NCBI GenBank assembly: GCA_963971305.1
Contig: OZ020308.1
Coordinates: 18,261,092-18,325,091 of the forward strand
From: Arcuatula senhousia
Lineage: Eukaryota > Mollusca > Bivalvia > Mytilida > Mytilidae
Reading direction: 5' to 3'
Length of the DNA: 64,000 nt
A program made the position numbers and the translations under genes. The notes under the pieces were generated by a model. The model was not told where the DNA came from. It searched no databases and was given only the letters and a program-made list of their open reading frames with translations. The stretch's first letter is position 1. The number at the start of each line of letters is the position of its first letter. This document shows positions 1 to 9,346 of this stretch, piece after piece.

Positions 1-54
1 GTGAAAAAAAATTGTTCTAGCTGTTGAACTAATACCAGTCTACAAGATACTGAC

Positions 55-112
55 CATATGTGCAAATGAGCATTATACCAAGAGCGGACACTAGAACTGG
101 AGCCAACTGCAT
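55..112 (-). CDS. Gene A, signal-peptide exon (gene runs off the left edge)
   Basis: This 58-bp exon reads MQLAPVLVSALGIMLICTY and then one base of the next codon. It has the same length, phase and position of splice sites as the matching exon of genes B to E further right. The ATG follows directly on a CAG acceptor, and the exon ends in G before a GT donor. The product is a hydrophobic secretory signal peptide. The last exon, which should carry the stalk and GPI tail, lies outside the window. The matching non-coding first exon is at about 4713-4800. Identification rests on family comparison inside the window; I do not know the gene's function. Confidence 0.7.
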
Positions 113-270
113 CTGTGGAAAAAAAACCAGTTTACCAATTAAAGATATTATAGTTAGTAATATGTTTGTAAACATTGTGTCTTAATCATTCTATATTTGG
201 TTGTCTTTCAAAGTTGAAACATTAGCACATTAATTGAAGGATAGTCCTTGTGTTTCATGCGTTTGGTAAA

Positions 271-485
271 GCAAGCAGGAACTGCTTACTCTTCCAGATC
301 ACCTGAGTTCACTCTTGTTTCGACTGGCGCTCGCGTTGTTGATTGATATTCAGTCATTTTGTGTTTCCATGTTTTACATGTTGTCCGTTTTTGTCCCGTT
401 CTTGTTTGTGTTATCTGGATTTGTCTCTGCCCTTTTGGAATTTTGAAATTTGGGTTCCCCATTGGTACCTCTGCTTCTTTAAAGA
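271..485 (+). repeat. Dispersed bivalve repeat, head motif GCAGGAACTGCTTAC
   Basis: The copy begins with a 'caggaactgcttactcttcc' head and ends near 'ccattggtacctctgcttc'. Related copies occur near 1545-1725, 15615-15815, 20245-20440, 23225-23420, 24713-24905 (plus) and 25185-25452, 48340-48600 (minus). This is a very common mussel repeat type as far as I recall. It has no ORF. Confidence 0.6.
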
Positions 486-547
486 ATATGATCTCAGTTT
501 TAGTTAAGACATCTTATCTTGTTCGATAGTTTTGGTTATGAAATCGA

Positions 548-905
548 CTCTTATGAGTTTTAAATAGACAAAAAGTGCGTCATGTGTAGAATTCTTTTTT
601 GCCTGGAACTTGGTTTTTGGTTTTTTTCTAACATCTGTGATGGTTAGCACTGCTGGTGGAGTTTTTATTTCTTAACGTTAGTGCGCTCCGGCATTAACAC
701 GTTTGGAGGCTAATATAGAATTATCCATATATTAAAAATTTCAAAATTATCAAAAATCTGAGCTTCTCTCCAACTAGGTTGATCTCAGTTATAATTTGGG
801 TTCCTGTTCGGTATAGTTTGGTTTTATTGTTCTGTGATATTGATATCCATAAAGTGTTTGGATTTTGAAACATTTTTGCCAGAGCACCTCTGATGCGTCA
901 GGCGT
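548..905 (+). mobile_element. Old family-1 hammerhead element, degenerate
   Basis: The body aligns with the 358-nt monomer at 46.2-46.9 kb: 'ggttagcactgctggtgga', a 'gcgctccggcattaacac' block and a 'ttggttttattgttct' block occur in order. Both ends carry decayed hammerhead cores. The left one is CTTATGAG...GACAAAA. The right one has lost stem II and the GAAA strand, so CTCTGATG runs straight into CGTCAGGCGTAGC. It cannot be an active ribozyme. Confidence 0.65.
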
Positions 906-1544
906 AGCAATTCTTTTTTTTTTGTGGTTAAAAAATCAATATGAAAGTCATCAAATTTCAAAAATGATTAAATTATATTATTTGCTGCCATATACAAAGA
1001 TGTTCGTAGCCTTGCACATGTATATTCTAATCTGATCTTATTCGGGAGTAGTTTTGCAATTGGATTTTTAGCTTAAACGTCTCTGATGACCATGCCGTAT
1101 TCAGCGAAGTTTACATGGCCTAGCAGAAAAACGAAATGGTAAAATACCCTTTAAAAGACATTGGGTATTTATGACAACGGGCAATATTTAAAAAGAAAAT
1201 GACTAAACACTTTTTGGGGGCTACCAAGATCTACTTCATCTGAAAAATCATCGAGCAGACTTAAATTATAACAGTGTCAAAGCCTTATTATTTCTATATT
1301 AAATAAACACCCGTGACTGGCTTCATAAACAAGAGGTCCTATACGTTTATCGCAATTTCTGCACCATAATAATAATTAACCAATGTTCGGTCTAAAATCG
1401 TCTAAATTTTGTACAGAACACAGCTTTTTAAAATATATGGAATCTTTATTAATAAAAAAATTAAAATGTATCTGTCCGACCCGTAGCTATTCACGAACTA
1501 AATAATGTTAAGCAAACAAGTTTTCTAATAGGCCGTTTCTTCAT

Positions 1545-1725
1545 AAAACCGATAAGTCGTTTCGACTTGAGATCGCGTTGCTGAATGCGGTTTTGTTGTG
1601 TTTTATGTTATGTGGTTTGTTTTGTTGTGATGATTTTTTGTCTGCCGGTTTTGTCTTTGTCTTCACGGTTTTATGATACTGATTACCCCTTTGGTACACC
1701 TTTGCTTCTATGCTACCATCATGTT
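1545..1725 (+). repeat. Diverged copy of the GCAGGAACTGCTTAC-type dispersed repeat
   Basis: The stretch from 'ccgataagtcgtttcgactt' to 'acccctttggtacacctttg' matches, in reverse, the copy at 25185-25452, which also holds the CA microsatellite. An apparent minus-strand ORF here is only the shadow of this repeat. Confidence 0.5.
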
Positions 1726-1729
1726 TTAT

Positions 1730-4680
1730 CATGTATCAAATGTTGAAAAAAAATCAATTGTTTAGACCCCATTTTATACAGAATAAGTTCATGATTTTAA
1801 AAATCAACGCATCATGTTGAGTGAATAGAAATAATTAGTGAAATGCACAATTTACGTCTAGGTCAAATTTATCCGTTAAAGAGTTCATTCGGTGTTTTTA
1901 ACTCGTTAATGAGTAGCCGAATCTTTTTCATTGATTGACTACCATAATTTTATACTTTTTCTTAATTTGGCGTCATTCTGCATCGTGTTTTTAAATCGGG
2001 TATGCCATTACAGTATCGTTACTTTTTATAATTGGCTGTTATTTGAACATATCATTCGATCAGGTCCCACTTTTGGGGGTTTCTAGTTCTGCCAATAAGG
2101 TTTAAAGACTTTGTAATATTTTATTAGAATCAGTGCATAAATGAATATATTTCTTATTTCTAATATATTTTCCTTTTTTTAAGACTTTAAATGAAAATCT
2201 ATAGAATTAATTTGTAATTCTATCGAGTTTTGCAAGAACCAATAATAACTGCAAGCGAACTAATACTTGGATAAAATTTTCAGTTCTCCACAATGTACGC
2301 TTCAATGTCTGCATGTCCATGTAGTATCTAATTCCCACTTTGCAAAGTTAATTTAATACAGTTTTTTTACGAACGACAAATACAGTCACGCATATCTTTT
2401 AGTCGATTATGCAAATATATATATAAACATGCACATTTTATAAATTACAGTCAAATCAACATATGTCCATAGGAGCTTTAGTAGACAATCGGCATCCGAT
2501 TGGCACGGATTGTCAATATTTTCTTACAAATGTAGCGGACGTCTTTCTAAGAGTCATTGCTACAGAAAAAAATTGTAGACTCCAGTCTCACCTTTCTTAC
2601 AGTGATGATGTCCGTTTTAGGAAACCTCGATCAATTTGGTTATGTTTATATCTCATATATCCCCGAAAACTTGATACAATTGAACAAAATTTTTTTATTA
2701 CTTGCTACTTGCTTTTTTACTACTTACTTTTTTTATTACATGCTCATCTTGATTTAAAATATGGATTCCGGACCAACAAAACCTTGTTTAGACAATATTA
2801 ATTGCATGGTACTGTTGCCACTTTGACTAAGAGTCTTAACTTTTTCGTAAAGACATTGAGTATAAACTTGTTTCTCTAATGACCGATTTAAATATTTTTG
2901 CAGCCACTATTGTTCAGAATACAGTTTGAAATAAATCGCTTAATACATGGATGTCCATCTCTTAATCATTATAAAGAATTTCCTAGGGAAAAATCTTACT
3001 CCGTTCTAAAAAATGGCATTGAAATTTTAGGTTGAGTCACACGCCTTTCCGTTTTATTTCTAAAAGATACATTGATTTAGTATTTTGGTTACATATTTAT
3101 GGATGGAAAGGTATAAAAAAAGACAGATGTAATTCTAAAAATTCTGTATTTCAAGTATTTAACATAATGTAAACAAGTATTTACTGACTTTTCTGTAAAT
3201 TCTCCGATTATATTGATAAACGTGCCCGAATAAACTCAGTAACGTGCCATTTTCTCGATAAAAAAGAAACCTCGTAATTTGCAGTAAATGTTTTAAACGT
3301 ACAGGACCCCTTGCTAAATAATATACAAAAGATCCGAAACCAATCCTTTATGAATAATGTAATATAATATGTGTAATTGACAAATCGTAAATCTGTATCT
3401 CAGGTATGTTCCTCCTCTATTAGGAGCACCACCATATAGCGTAATATATAGGCGTAGAGTGGAACATTTAAGACTTGCACCAGTGCAATTAATGTGAGCA
3501 TTGCCTTCCCCAGTTCCCTAACCTGGCCGGAGTTGGACCTAACACTTACCTAAGAGGTACAGACAAAATGCAAATAAAAAGGTGAAAATAAAACACACAC
3601 AACACTCGCTCATCTCAAAAAGTGCAAAAGTGAACAATATACAAAAAGTACTCTAGGCAAGAAGTCCCCCCTAAAAGCCAAGGCAGAACGAGAACCGGTT
3701 AGGACAATACTCTATCCAAACCGATGACGTTAAATGCTCAGTTGTGTTAAAGGTGGAGGTAAGCGGAAAATCAGCACGATCTCCGAAAGAAACCACCGAA
3801 CTTGTCAGGGGAACAACAAGACCCCACAGACATCATGTAAATGAGAGGTCTGTCCGACATTCCATAGTATTCAATGTGAACCAGTATGGAAGTCGACCAA
3901 CAGTCCCAAGTTTTCCATCATCGAGAGAGTAGACGTCCATAAAACAAAAATAATTCCAAAGTAAATGCAAATATGCATAATCCTGTGTTAAAATCCATCA
4001 AATTTAGAAAAAATAAAAGCACAATTTCGAGTCCAAAACAATTTGGAGAGCCAAATAAACACGTCCACTCTGCACGAAGAGCGGGGAAAAAAATCAAGAA
4101 AAGATACAGTATACTATCATTATTAAGGTAATTATTTTCTAGTATAAAACCAAAAAAACATAAATCATTTTAGTACTTTATATTGCTTTGTCTGATTAAA
4201 TTTATTATTTATGCAAGCCAAAGCCCTTTCTATAATAAGTTAAGACAACAATATAAGCATATTACAATTTAGGAATCAAACAAGGTACGTTTATGACACT
4301 ATCTACAATTTTGAATTTTTACTAGTTTCGGTAACTGGTGTTTTCTTTATTTTGCAAAATCTGCCGGTCAAAAATGTATTCTTTCGAAATAGTTTATTTG
4401 CTTATGCTTTCAAAACATGCAATAAAAAAATCAAAAGAGTTTATCACCCACAAATTTTGCATGTACAATTTTGCAAATTTTAAATACCGAAAGGATAATA
4501 TAAACTTTAAAATAAAAATTAATTTAAGGAGGCCTTTTACGGTGTATGAAAAAATCTCTATGACGAGTCTATAGTAAATTAAAACTAAGCCATTTGTATA
4601 AATCTTATGCTTTTAGCAAATAAAAGTTTTAGTCAAAAACTCATTGGCGATGCTGATGTATCTCCTTCATAGGTTCACGT
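1730..4680. other. Gene A 5' intron, no gene seen; GC-richer island at 3400-4090
   Basis: Most of this stretch is AT-rich sequence with many stops in all frames and no family I recognise. The part from about 3400 to 4090 differs in composition: it is richer in G and C and in purine-rich words such as 'cccctaaaagccaaggcaga' and 'ggaacaacaagaccccacag'. That suggests an inserted element or an old retroelement end, but I found no terminal repeats or coding motif. Confidence 0.4.
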
Positions 4681-4712
4681 GGCAACATATATTTTCAAGA
4701 ACTACGACTTAC

Positions 4713-4800
4713 TGTTGTCGAAAATATTTTTTTAATTCCGTCTTTAGTTTCCCGTGATAAACCCTAGTACAGAACTGGCATAATGTTCAAGAATCCGAAG
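4713..4800 (-). promoter_or_regulatory. Gene A non-coding first exon and promoter, split by a MITE
   Basis: On the minus strand a GTAAGT donor (plus-strand acttac, 4707-4712) closes an exon homologous to those of genes B, C, D and E. The promoter side should carry a TATA-like CTACAAAAG box, as in gene C near 22040. Here that box has been duplicated and separated by the 202-bp insertion at 4809-5010, which probably disturbs initiation. The transcription start is not visible directly. Confidence 0.5.
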
Positions 4801-4808
4801 CTTTTGTG

Positions 4809-5010
4809 TGGGTGGTAAAGGGTTTTTTTCGTGCATCGTGTTGAGCAATTTTTATTTCCCGTTCAGCCGTGCATGGAGGTTCATCGTGCATCGTGTTTCT
4901 CTATTTCATTTTTCGTTCATCGTGATCATAATTTTTTTATTGGCCGTTCATCGTGCATTACCATTTTTATTGGTCGTTCATCCGTGCATGTACCCCCCCT
5001 TTACCACCCC
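4809..5010. mobile_element. 202-bp MITE with 8-bp target duplication
   Basis: The ends are inverted repeats, GGGTGGTAAAGGG on the left and CCCTTTACCACCC on the right. CTTTTGTG (4801-4808) and CTTTTGTA (5011-5018) flank it as an almost perfect 8-bp target duplication, which fits a hAT-type insertion. Homologous empty sites exist at about 13292-13305 and 22037-22050. The inside consists of irregular repeats of a 'cgttcatcgtgcat' word. Confidence 0.7.
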
Positions 5011-5019
5011 CTTTTGTAG

Positions 5020-5640
5020 ATCGAAATTAACATGTTCAGGCTTGTGAATAAAGTAGGTTTATTGTTTTTTTCAATTGTCATGATGATATACTAACACTTA
5101 CTAAAAGCCCTGATACCTTGGTTACTATACTATACAATGAAGAAGGCGGTTATTGAACAAATCCACCTATAAAATCTTTTATTTATACAAGAAATCTAAA
5201 TTATCTCCAAAAACTGTCTGGTTGCACGTTATTGGAATATGTAAATAAGATTTCATTTCAATGTCAAACACATTTTTGAAATGATGTATGGTCTGGCCTT
5301 TTCTACACAGCCTTCATTTTATATCCAAAGATAGACACTCTTCTCTACATAGAACAGCTAACACTAACAAACCGACATTGGTGTCATTGGTCACCATCTG
5401 AGACTCGAATTCCCATTTTTAAGTTTCATTAGTTCTACGAAAAAAAATGACCTGCTACAGACTTCAGAATCACGAATTTAAGGCTCAAGAAACTGACCCC
5501 TTTTTATCAAACCACGAAAAGTTTGAAAACCTTGAAAATCAATGAATTGTCTACATCGACATGTTTCGCATAAAATTTCTAGTATCTAGGAACAATAAAT
5601 CTTTATGAAAAACAAGACGCATGGTATATTTCATGTGTGT
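5020..5640. repeat. Upstream block of the gene array, copy 1
   Basis: This block has homologues at 13305-13350 plus 14305-15300, and at 22055-22770. Shared landmarks include 'gttactatactatacaa', 'gaagaaggcgg' and 'gtctggttgcac'. The two other copies stand 8.5-9 kb apart, which shows direct tandem duplication of the gene unit. No ORF is conserved in it. Confidence 0.7.
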
Positions 5641-5819
5641 TTAAGAACACGTGTTTTTTTCTAAATTGCCGCTTGTTATGTGAGCTGTGTCGTTTATACT
5701 TATTCCACATCTCATTATTTTAAATTAGTCATCGTCAACTGTGTAGCAAGAGAAAAAGAAACAAAGTAAATATTTATATAAGAAGGCCTGTTACGGTGTA
5801 TGAAAAAAGTAAGTTTTTG

Positions 5820-6045
5820 TGTTTAGATGATGAATGTCTTTTATCGTGCTCTTCACATTGTAGTTTTTGGTGTTGGGTTTAGTTTTTCGGCCTTTCGAAT
5901 TCAAATGCCCATTGGTGTCTATCTGTATCAGTAAACGAATCAAACGACTGTTAACCGCTTTGTTCCTAGACTGTAACATTTGGACAAGTTGTTGATCGAA
6001 GAATAAAGACATTTGCAGCGATGCTTGTATTTGTATAAAAAGGAT
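5820..6045. repeat. 3' flank of gene B, duplicated with gene C
   Basis: The words 'tttcggcctttcgaattc', 'gcgatgcttg' and 'catttgtaaaaa'-like blocks recur in the same order at 16850-17040 downstream of gene C. The duplication therefore extends several hundred bases past the coding part. A TTTATT (AATAAA on the minus strand) at 6075-6080 is a possible poly(A) signal for gene B. Confidence 0.55.
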
Positions 6046-6187
6046 TATAGATATTATAATTTTTGTTCTTTTGTTTTATTTGTAAACCAATGCTAGTAAT
6101 AACAATTTTCAGCGAAACTATCTCCGTATTTGTACTAATATTAAGAAAAATGATAAGGCTAGGTATTGTTTGTCAAAAAATTAAGTG

Positions 6188-6247
6188 AAAGGCTCGTCAT
6201 ATCGTTATTAATGTCATTCATAATCAGAACGAGGCATCGGAGCCTTT
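6188..6247 (-). promoter_or_regulatory. Conserved 3' UTR stem-loop of gene B
   Basis: AAAGGCTC and GAGCCTTT lie about 45 nt apart, shortly past the stop codon, and can pair. The same arrangement occurs behind genes C (17157-17211), D (29127-29197) and E (34831-34907), although the loops differ. In E the arms read AAGACTC/GAGTCTT, so one G-C pair has become A-U. Function is unknown; it could affect mRNA stability or 3' end formation. Confidence 0.5.
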
Positions 6248-6294
6248 TTCTTTAACATCTTATAAAATTTATAAAATGATCTAGCTGATCTTAA

Positions 6295-9190
6295 TTAAAT
6301 GAGCAATGCAGCGATTCCCATAGCTATGACTGTTACAACTTTCATCGGCGTCACTGTTACTCCAAAGTTTTTGTCACTAGAATTAGTCCCGTTTCCACTT
6401 GTACCGGTATTTCCACCTGCCTGGTTTTGGGTTCCCGTGTTTGTGTTGCCAGTTCCACCGTTTCCACTTCCTTGGCCCGTGTTTGCGCTGTTACCGCCAC
6501 CTCCTTGTCCGCCTGCCATAGCTGTTGTGGGTATTTCAGTTGTTACGCTCCCTGCTACATTGATTTGATCTGCATTAGAAAATATATATGTTTGAGGCTG
6601 TCAGTAACAAATGATAAACTAAAACTTTTATGATAATAACAAATACCAAAACGCGGGTATAAAGGATGAATTTGGATATGCTATATATCGATATTTCAAG
6701 GAGTAACCTCTCATCAGTAGCATTCAAATCAAAATATTGGAAGGTTAAATTCCAAAACTGGTGAAAACGAAAAGTATTCAAAACCAAAATGTTCAAACAA
6801 GGAAGCCAAATCCAGCACCGAGTACCCATTTTTCAACAAAGATGCAGTAGTAAGAGGAAATGTATAGTTTTGAAAAAGCCGATTCACGCTTATATGCAGG
6901 ACAGACGTTAAACTCCCCTATCTAAAAAGGGAAATTAACAGAGCAAAGAAAGATTCTTTAATTAAAAAAGATATTTACGATTTAATAGTGAAATGAGAGG
7001 AACACACCACTTAATCTGAAAGGAAGGGGTTTGAATTTTTCATCTTATCAGAAAAAAGAAATTTAAAGGCACCACCACAAAATATTTGTTATGCATTATT
7101 AATCATTATCATTATTTTAATTGGCAGCAATCCTTCTTCAGAATATTTTTAACTCTGGTGCCAAATTTTTATGGGGTTTTATATCAGTTTCATATTTTTT
7201 TTTTTGGGGGGGTGCAAACCATGGCCGACCCCTTCAAGTAAAATGGTCAGGCCCTAATTTGACACTCTTCTGTATTTAAGTCTTTAACCCTTTGTTCTAT
7301 TACCACTTTTAATGCCAAATTTACCCATACCCTGCAAGAAAGATTTTCGTAATATTTCAATTGGAAATAATTATGCAAAACAATAGATATGCATTAGTTT
7401 TTAATCGAAGGCATATTTGTTTACTTTGGTGGACTCGGACTTTTAGCTAACAATCGGTATTCCAGTGGACACAAGTTGTACACAACTGCTTGCTGATTGG
7501 TTCCTTCACTCTTCACTTCTTATGAAGCAAATTTCTAAGAATCTCTTTTCTTTAACACAAACAGGTTGAGGAATCTACCTTTTAAGGATAATGTTTACAT
7601 CAAACTTTTGACCAATGATTTTTGAGAGTATATAAATAACTACGACCACAAACACGTGCTTTTAAAGAAATAATTAAACAAAAAATGACTCGCTGAACAA
7701 ATGTTAAATCTGAGCGGTGAAAAAATTAGTTTTTTTTGCCTTAATATTAGATAAAAAGTTAAGGTATAATGAACATGAAGAACACCAATTGTTCCCCGAG
7801 GAACATTGTCCAGTAGGGAGATTTTAGTGTTATGTTTACCTTTGTTATTCAGTCCATTGACCAATGCACCGAATGAAAAAAAAAGTCAATATGTGGAACA
7901 TACCATAACTTTATAAGGAGAATTTACTCATTAAAAAAACTACGTTTAAAACCAAAACTATTTGGTATTGACAAATTATGAGCGAGGAAGTTTAAGAAAA
8001 TATGTTTATGTTCAGAACTTTTCTATAAAAACGTCGAAAAAGTTCTATTATTTTCTCCCATTTGAAAGGTCAATTTTATAAATTTTGATTGATTGATAGG
8101 TCAAATGAAATCTAGATGACTCGACCTGACAAAGGGTCGTCGATTTGATCTGTCTTTGTTTAAATTTATAAATTATGTTCCGTAGCATTGATATGTCAAC
8201 TCCGATTCAGTGATTTTCTTCATTTATCCATTTCTAAGGAACTTTAAATTAAAAACACAACAGGTTTGAAATTGACTAAATGAAGATTTCTTTTAAATGT
8301 AGCAGCATTCCGTCTATCCAAGCTAATCGAGGTTACTTTGCACAACTTGACATTATTCCAGAGAATGCGGGATACGTGTTTATTATGCCTTCCTTGATTA
8401 AGCGTCACCTCTGATATGTAATAAAAAACAGTGATCACAAGGTAATGTTGTTTCTAGTTTGTTTGCTTCTCCCAATACGTAGCAGGAAGGCAACATCCGC
8501 TAGTTGACGGATGCTTAATTTCGGTCTCTCAAAAATAAACACGGATGTTGAGTTTTTTAATTTTCTGTTTTTATCGAATTTACATGTATCACTTTGATTT
8601 TGTTCCTTTTCTGGAGCATTTATGTTAACTGTCGGCACTTATTACAGTTTAGAGCTCTGTATTAAATCGATGTCCCTATATTTGAAAATTGTACCTTTCA
8701 TACATAAAATAACGTTTAGTGTATTTCTTTTTGTTTGTATTTTATTCATTTTTTTCATCAAGCCTTCTTTGTTTAGAGCGTCTAATGTTTCTCTGTCTCC
8801 AAAGGTGAGGAAATTTAAAGTAATTTTTTTTCTGTTTTTGTTACTTTTCTATGTAAATCTTATAAAATATATTATGGAGCTGATTTTGTTCAAAAAGAGC
8901 GACGATTTTAACATTCCGCTATAAGACCGAGTAAATTTTTATTCCAAACTCTTGACAATATGCTTAGTCATTTAGTCTAGCCTTTTTTCATTTGAAACAA
9001 AATGCATTTGCCTTATATGTATAAATTTAACGTTCCGTAAATATATATAATGTAATAGTATATAAATGAAAAAAAATGTATGTCTTATACCATTCAAGTG
9101 CAAATGATAAATCATTACCATAAAGTACTGACCATATGTACAAATAAACAATATACCAAGGACGGATACTAGAACTGGGGCCCACTGCAT
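6295..9190 (-). CDS. Gene B, small Gly/Asn-rich GPI-anchored protein (exons 9190-9133 and 6569-6295)
   Basis: The two coding exons join to 110 residues. Exon 1 (58 bp) gives MQWAPVLVSVLGILFICTY, a signal peptide. A 2.56-kb phase-1 intron with GT and CAG borders follows. The last exon begins DQINVAGSVTTEIPTTA. It then has a Gly/Asn/Thr/Gln-rich low-complexity stalk of about 55 residues with NGT and NSS sequons, and ends with NFGVTVTPMKVVTVIAMG and a short hydrophobic run to the stop. A small residue, spacer and hydrophobic terminus fit GPI-anchor addition. The start is chosen because the signal peptide is shared by all five paralogues. A non-coding first exon is predicted at 13208-13270. Function is not recognised; a glycosylated surface or mucin-like role is inference. 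Confidence 0.75.
6637..6823 (-). mobile_element. Family-2 hammerhead element, single copy in gene B intron
   Basis: On the minus strand this matches the repeat unit at 47.2-48.1 kb, from 'aaggaagccaaatccagca' (plus strand) to the 'taccaaaacgcgggtata' end. It ends about 45 nt beyond the predicted cleavage site, as single copies elsewhere do. It is in the same orientation as gene B and about 70 nt upstream of the last exon's acceptor. Confidence 0.7.
6678..6723 (-). ncRNA. Family-2 hammerhead ribozyme, intact core
   Basis: On the minus strand the order is: stem I strand AUGCUA, core CUGAUGA, stem II GAGG-UUACU-CCUU, core GAAA, stem III AUAU-CG-AUAU, cleavage nucleotide A, stem I strand UAGCAU. 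Stem I pairs perfectly over 6 bp. All core residues of a type I hammerhead are present. Cleavage is predicted between plus-strand positions 6684 and 6683. Stem III is short and self-complementary, so dimers may be the active form. Confidence 0.75.
6840..9010. other. Gene B intron, no further feature seen
   Basis: This is AT-rich intronic sequence. Short ORFs on both strands have no recognisable motif, biased composition or splice context. I see no terminal repeats. Confidence 0.5.
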
Positions 9191-9346
9191 CTGTAAAAAA
9201 CGAAAATTTCAACGAATGAATAAACGGTAGATCACCATTATCTAGGATTTTTCTTTTCGTCATAGTTATATAAATGTGGCCGTATTGCATAGATAAAAAC
9301 CCTGACACAATAGCTTTTGAGACTTGTGCGTTTTCAGGAAGTTATC

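Noticed and set aside
1085..1125. Possible third hammerhead (CTCTGATGACC...GCGAAG)
   Set aside because: CUGAUGA is present but there is no GAAA at the right distance and no stem I.
2463..2801. 112-residue ORF
   Set aside because: No recognisable motif, composition follows the AT-rich DNA, and it lies in an intron of gene A on the other strand.
6299..6633. Plus-strand Pro/Val-rich ORFs opposite gene B last exon
   Set aside because: They are the antisense shadow of the Gly/Thr/Asn-rich coding exon, which has paralogues and splice sites.
8622..8924. 100-residue hydrophobic ORF
   Set aside because: It is Phe/Leu/Ile-rich simply because of T-rich DNA; no splice context, homologue or motif.
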